From Mycobacterium kansasii ATCC 12478 (GTDB lineage Bacteria; Actinomycetota; Actinomycetes; Mycobacteriales; Mycobacteriaceae): a DNA stretch of 64,000 nt. Both the position numbers and the translations under genes were made by a program. Below, one piece after another: positions 60,157 to 64,000 of the stretch. Location of the stretch: assembly GCF_000157895.3 (NCBI RefSeq), contig NC_022663.1:3534001-3598000 (forward strand), read 5' to 3'. Within the stretch, counting starts at the first letter, position 1, and each line of letters begins with the position of its first letter. The notes below the pieces were generated by a model. That model saw nothing but the letters and a program-made list of their open reading frames with translations, made no database searches and was not told the DNA's origin.

Positions 60157-60675
60157 TCAGTTGGTGTCGGCCGCGCGCGTGTTGCGCACCCGGACGAACC
60201 GGTCCGACAACCGTCGCATCCGAATCATCAGCGAGGCGGACGGGCTGACGCTGCCGTCGAGGTAGGCGGTCAGGTCCTCGACTTGCACACCGATCCGCGA
60301 TGCGAACTCCTGCTGCCCCAGACCCGATCGATCCATCAGCAGCTTTACGTGACGGGCCACCTCGGCACGCTCGTTGGCCTCCAGTTGGATGCGGGCACGG
60401 TCCAGCACCTCCGACAGTGCCTTGGAGATGCCGTACGGCCGAACTCCTCCGAGGACCTCTTCAACTTGGCGGGCGGTACGCCCGTACGGGTCACGCTTGA
60501 GCGCGGCGGCGATGCGCTTCCAGGTGGCGATGTCGCCGCCCTCCAGCGCCGCGCGGATCGCGGCGGTAGACCAAAATTCCACCGGCTGGTCGGTGCCGGG
60601 TTCGCTGGTTCCCCGCCCGGGCCGTTGTGGTGGCGGAGCGGGCACCGGTTTCCGCTGGTCGGCGGCCAACGTCAC
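60157..60675 (-). CDS. XRE-type helix-turn-helix protein (Rv0201c-like)
   Basis: A 172-aa protein: Pro-rich N-terminal 25 residues, a middle region EFWSTAAIRAALEGGDIATWKRIAAALKRDPYGRTARQVEEVLGG, then a C-terminal Cro/CI-type HTH (ARHVKLLMDRSGLGQQEFASRIGVQVEDLTAYLDGSVSPSASLMIRMRRL, about residues 110-160). Likely a regulator or a toxin-antitoxin-like scaffold. The start is GTG 60675, forming a GTGA overlap with the mmpL11 stop. The longer frame upstream is not supported. Confidence 0.8.
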   Translation of the reverse strand: MTLAADQRKPVPAPPPQRPGRGTSEPGTDQPVEFWSTAAIRAALEGGDIATWKRIAAALKRDPYGRTARQVEEVLGGVRPYGISKALSEVLDRARIQLEANERAEVARHVKLLMDRSGLGQQEFASRIGVQVEDLTAYLDGSVSPSASLMIRMRRLSDRFVRVRNTRAADTN

Positions 60676-63600
60676 CTCGCCTCCTCCAACATCGCTACGG
60701 CCACTGCCAGGCAGCGCTGCCTGACCTCCTCCCAGTTTGCCCTGGCATCCGGGTCGGGCCACTCGTCGTCGACATCAGACGGGTGCGGATCAGCGAGCCG
60801 GCGGACCAGCTGGGTGGCCATCCATTGCCGCCTCGAATACGAACCCAGTGGCTGACAACAGTAATACCTGTCCATTCCCGCCAGCACCACGGCCGCGGTT
60901 TCGGGCTCCATTGCTTCGACCATGTCAGCAAATTCGGCATAATCGCGGCTGCTGTTACGGCTCATGATCAGGTAGCCCTTGAGCCGCAACGTTTCCGCTC
61001 CGGTCGGGATCAGCAGACGGTCGCCGGTGGGCAATTGGACGTTGGTGGTCTCGACCGGGCTGCGCCGCTCGAACCGGGGCCGGTCCGTGCCGCTTTTCGC
61101 GGCCGCGCGCTCGGCGGCGTCGGTTTCCAGAGCGTCGAGGGCGATCGCGAGTCGCCCGCGCCACACGGTGACCGGATGAACCGGACGCTCGGCCCACGAC
61201 ATCGCCCGGGCGAGGCTGTTGCGGTAGGCCTGGCCGACCTTGCTGGCCGCCGACTGGCCGCCGGTCTTGGCGGAGGCGGCGGACGCGGGGGCCGAGGCGG
61301 CGGGGGCGGTAGCGGGCACCGCGACGTCGGCGCCGTCCCGGACCAGTTCCGGAACGTGTTCGGGTCCCCTGGCGCTGCGTCCACAGCCGGTGAAGGCAAG
61401 CGGGTCGGCCACGCAAATCGATTCGGGGGCAAGGTGTTTGAACCTGGCCGCGGACTTGAGCACCATCCGCAGGTCGCCGCTGGGGGCAATTGCGGCAGCG
61501 ATGTCGTCGGGAATCACCACGACGTCGGCAAGGTCGACCTCGGGTAGCGGCCGGTCGAAGTCGACCGACGGCAGCATGCGGGCCAGCCACCGCGGCAGCC
61601 ACCAGTTCCATTGCGAGAACATCGCCATCAGCGCCGGTACCAGAATCAGCCGCACGATGGTGGCGTCTACCGCGATGGCGACCGCGCAGGCGACGCCGAT
61701 CTCGGCCACCAGCGGCATGCCGGCGAAGGCGAATCCGCAGAACACCGCGATCATGATCAGCGCGGCGCTGGTGATGGTGCGCGCGCTGGTGCTCACCCCG
61801 TACGCGACCGCGTCCCGGGTCTGGCCGGTGTGCAGGAAGCGTTCCCGGATCCGGGTCAGCAGGAAGATCTCGTAGTCCATCGACAACCCGAACGTCATCG
61901 CCAGCACCAGCGGGGGCACGGTGCTGTCGATGGAACTCAAGTGTGGAAAGCCCAGTTTCTCCGCCCAGCCCCACTGGAAGACCATGACCAGGCTGCCGTA
62001 CGCGGCGGCCACCGACAGCAACGTCATCAGCACGCCCTTGAGCGCCAGGAACATCGAGTGCACCGAGACCAGCAGCATCACGAACGCGATCAGGGCCACG
62101 AAGGCCAGCACCAGCGGCTGGGTCGCCGCCACCCGGTCGTCGAAATCCTTGATCAGCGCGGTCGGTCCGCCGACGTCGATGCGGGCCCCGTCGGCCGCTC
62201 CGGGCAGGTGGGTCCGCATCCAGTCGACGGTGTGCCGGGCGCCCATGTCTTCGGGGTCGACCGACAACACCGCGCTGAGCAGCGCACTGCGATTGTCGGC
62301 GGCGAACTTCGGCGGTGCCACGGACGCGACGTCGGGAGCCTGCGTCATCTGCTGACGGATCGCCGCGATGGTCTGACTGTGCGCCGGGGTGGACGCACCG
62401 CCGTCTGGGAATGTGACCAGCACCTGAGCGGGGCCCAGCGCGCCCGGACCGAGCGCCTGGGCGGCCGCCGACACCCCGGCCCGGATCTCGTGCGACGAGT
62501 CGAACTGTCGCAGCAAGCTGTTGCCCAACACCATCTGTGTCGCCGGCGCCGCCATAAGCAGCAGCACCAGCGATGCCGACAACGCCGTTATCCAGGGTCG
62601 GCGCATCACCCACCCGACCCAGCGGGCCCAGAACCGCGACTGCGTGCTTTCCGGCCGCCGGGACCAGTGCAGCAGGGCCGATCGCTTGGCGGCCGCCCTG
62701 GCGAAGGTCGCCAGTAGCGCCGGTGTCAGCGTGGCCGACGTCAGCATCGCGACCGCGACGGCGAGGATCGCACCGGTGGCCATCGACCGCAGCGCGGGGG
62801 TGTTGATCAGGTAGATGCCGGTGAGCGAGGCGATCACGGTCATCCCGGACAGCACCACCGCGAGCCCGGAGGTGGCCATGGCGGCGTCCACCGCCTCCTG
62901 CGGCCGGCGGCCGGTACGCAGTTCCTCGCGGAAGCGCATCAGGATGAACAAGGAATAGTCGACCGCGAGCGCGATCCCGAACATCGAAACCGTCGACGTC
63001 ACGAACACCGACATGGTGGTGTGCATCGACAGCAGATAGACCAGGCCCATCGTGACGACGACCGTGCAGATACCAAGGGCCAGCGGGATCGCGGCGGCGG
63101 CAAGCGAGCCGAAGACGGCGAGCAGGACGATCAGGATGATCGGCAGATTCCAGCGTTCGGCGTCGGCGATGTCGTGCTTGGTGTTGGCCGCCGCGGCGGC
63201 GCTGAGCGCACCTTGCCCGATGACATAGAGCCGCACCCGGCCGTCCGCCGTTTGCCCGGGTTTGTCGCCTTTCACGCCGATCTTCTGGCGCAGCTTCTTG
63301 GCGATATCGCTGGTGCCGGCGTTGCGGGCGTCCAGCCGCAACGACACCACATATGGCCGGTCGGGCTGCGGGGGCCGCTGCGTCGGGTTGGGCACTTCCG
63401 ACACACCCGGAAATTCGCCGGCGATGCTCCGCAGCCGGGCGACCGCGTCGTTGATGTCCTGGAAGCTGGCGTCCGGGCGGGGCGTGGCCACCAGCGCCAG
63501 CGACGGCGCTTCCTGGTCGGGATACTGAGCGTCGAGGACATCGTGGACCAGCAACGACTGCGACCCGGCTACCTCGAAGCCGCCGCCGGTGAGATTCCCC

Positions 63601-63701
63601 GACTGCGTCATGGCCAGATAAATTGCCGGCACCAAAGCGAGAAACCAGCCCGTGAACACCAACCACCGGAATCTGCGCAGGTTGCGGCTCAGGCGCATCA
63701 T
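60672..63701 (-). CDS. mmpL11: MmpL11 lipid/heme transporter
   Basis: A 1009-aa RND transporter closely resembling M. tuberculosis MmpL11 (966 aa). MMRLSRNLRRFRWLVFTGWFLALVPAIYLAMTQSGNLTGGGF is the N-terminus. FGIALAVDYSLFILMRFREELRTGRRPQEAVDAAMATSGLAVVLSGMTVI and MTFGLSMDYEIFLLTRIRERF carry the two proton-relay Asp-Tyr pairs. A long cytoplasmic C-terminal domain ends PTGDRLLIPTGAETLRLKGYLIMSRNS. MmpL11 exports wall lipids and takes part in heme uptake in M. tuberculosis. The C-terminal domain carries an Ala/Pro-rich insert (ATAPAASAPASAASA). Start at 63701; a TTG at 63740 is the alternative. Confidence 0.93.
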   Translation of the reverse strand: MMRLSRNLRRFRWLVFTGWFLALVPAIYLAMTQSGNLTGGGFEVAGSQSLLVHDVLDAQYPDQEAPSLALVATPRPDASFQDINDAVARLRSIAGEFPGVSEVPNPTQRPPQPDRPYVVSLRLDARNAGTSDIAKKLRQKIGVKGDKPGQTADGRVRLYVIGQGALSAAAAANTKHDIADAERWNLPIILIVLLAVFGSLAAAAIPLALGICTVVVTMGLVYLLSMHTTMSVFVTSTVSMFGIALAVDYSLFILMRFREELRTGRRPQEAVDAAMATSGLAVVLSGMTVIASLTGIYLINTPALRSMATGAILAVAVAMLTSATLTPALLATFARAAAKRSALLHWSRRPESTQSRFWARWVGWVMRRPWITALSASLVLLLMAAPATQMVLGNSLLRQFDSSHEIRAGVSAAAQALGPGALGPAQVLVTFPDGGASTPAHSQTIAAIRQQMTQAPDVASVAPPKFAADNRSALLSAVLSVDPEDMGARHTVDWMRTHLPGAADGARIDVGGPTALIKDFDDRVAATQPLVLAFVALIAFVMLLVSVHSMFLALKGVLMTLLSVAAAYGSLVMVFQWGWAEKLGFPHLSSIDSTVPPLVLAMTFGLSMDYEIFLLTRIRERFLHTGQTRDAVAYGVSTSARTITSAALIMIAVFCGFAFAGMPLVAEIGVACAVAIAVDATIVRLILVPALMAMFSQWNWWLPRWLARMLPSVDFDRPLPEVDLADVVVIPDDIAAAIAPSGDLRMVLKSAARFKHLAPESICVADPLAFTGCGRSARGPEHVPELVRDGADVAVPATAPAASAPASAASAKTGGQSAASKVGQAYRNSLARAMSWAERPVHPVTVWRGRLAIALDALETDAAERAAAKSGTDRPRFERRSPVETTNVQLPTGDRLLIPTGAETLRLKGYLIMSRNSSRDYAEFADMVEAMEPETAAVVLAGMDRYYCCQPLGSYSRRQWMATQLVRRLADPHPSDVDDEWPDPDARANWEEVRQRCLAVAVAMLEEAR

Positions 63702-63944
63702 GAACTGCTGGATGTTGTTCTCCCGGTATTTCTCTCGCAATGCGTGCTCGCGAGCCTACCGCAGAGCACGTATCAATTATGTCGGCTTATTGGTTGCTGA
63801 GCTGCAACGATGTCGGCACCGCGACGCTGCGGCGAACCCCGGCCCAGGTCGTCGGCCTTGACGGCGACGGCGCCGGAGGTGGCAGGATGTCCGTGGCCGT
63901 GCGGCGCATTCGGAGTCCGCAACTCGGGTTAGACGGGGGAACTG

Positions 63945-64000
63945 ATGTCGACACATGAACGTAGTGAGCTGCCAGGTGCGGCGGGTGCATCCGACGCTGG
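63945..64000 (+). CDS. Start of an unidentified gene at the right edge
   Basis: ATG 63945, five bases after a GGGGGAA ribosome-binding-like sequence, opens MSTHERSELPGAAGASDA to the window edge. It does not resemble Rv0203, the gene that follows mmpL11 in M. tuberculosis. Too short to identify. Confidence 0.35.
   Translation, partial: MSTHERSELPGAAGASDA

Noticed and set aside
1..64000. tRNA, rRNA, CRISPR array, complete insertion sequence or prophage genes
   Set aside because: No cloverleaf-like, direct-repeat-spacer, transposase or integrase sequence was seen on reading; this is not a substitute for a dedicated scan.

Overview
The window is a chromosomal segment of a slow-growing, non-tuberculous Mycobacterium. 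It has high GC, pervasive ATGA/GTGA stop-start overlaps, mce/yrbE genes, PE_PGRS genes, MmpL/MmpS transporters, a mycobacterial metallothionein and F420-type oxidoreductases. Gene order is largely collinear with the M. tuberculosis stretch Rv0161 to Rv0202c. I recognised the genes from memory of those proteins; no database search was run. The presence of PE_PGRS genes argues for the M. kansasii/M. marinum side of the slow growers rather than the avium side, but the species cannot be fixed from this window.

Layout. (1) 1-7.1 kb: lipid/CoA catabolic genes (FAD-linked oxidase, TetR regulator, TesB-type thioesterase, luciferase-like oxidoreductase, CaiB-type CoA transferase). Three copies of a shared 31-bp bipartite motif lie upstream of the TetR gene, the thioesterase and an unknown gene. 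(2) 7.1-10.1 kb: adhE1, Rv0163-like thioesterase, TB18.5 and the regulator mce1R. (3) 10.2-25.4 kb: the complete mce1 lipid-import operon, fadD5-yrbE1A-yrbE1B-mce1A-mce1B-mce1C-mce1D-lprK-mce1F plus four mce-associated genes. Most junctions are translationally coupled. The start of lprK carries three identical in-frame 54-bp tandem repeats. (4) 25.4-36.1 kb: DUF1275 protein, lprO, Rv0180c, pirin, an orphan PGRS domain, sigG, monoacylglycerol lipase, Rv0184, Rv0185 and bglS. (5) 36-45.5 kb: metallothionein mymT and the copper regulator ricR, each with a TACCC-N5-GGGTA operator. Between them are a frameshifted nitronate monooxygenase gene and a large PE_PGRS gene in the place of Rv0187-Rv0188. 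ilvD, an MFS exporter and an L,D-transpeptidase follow. (6) 45.7-53.8 kb: an accessory island where M. tuberculosis has Rv0193c-Rv0195. It holds a MarR regulator, a DUF5078 protein, an MmpS/MmpL pair, a methyltransferase, two NAD(P)-binding proteins, a DUF1772 membrane protein, and two decayed gene fragments. (7) 53.8-64 kb: Rv0196-type TetR, molybdopterin oxidoreductase, zmp1, omamA/omamB-like genes, Rv0201c-like protein and mmpL11.

Functional links. The mce1 importer, its regulator, FadD5 and the OmamA/OmamB-like proteins form one lipid uptake theme. mymT and ricR form a copper-response pair. The left cluster looks like a small TetR-controlled acyl-CoA catabolic regulon. The accessory island looks like a self-contained export/modification operon with its own regulatory palindromes. 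Two genes (nitronate monooxygenase and DUF5078) each contain one apparent extra base, so they are either pseudogenes or assembly errors. No tRNA, rRNA, CRISPR array or complete insertion sequence was seen.
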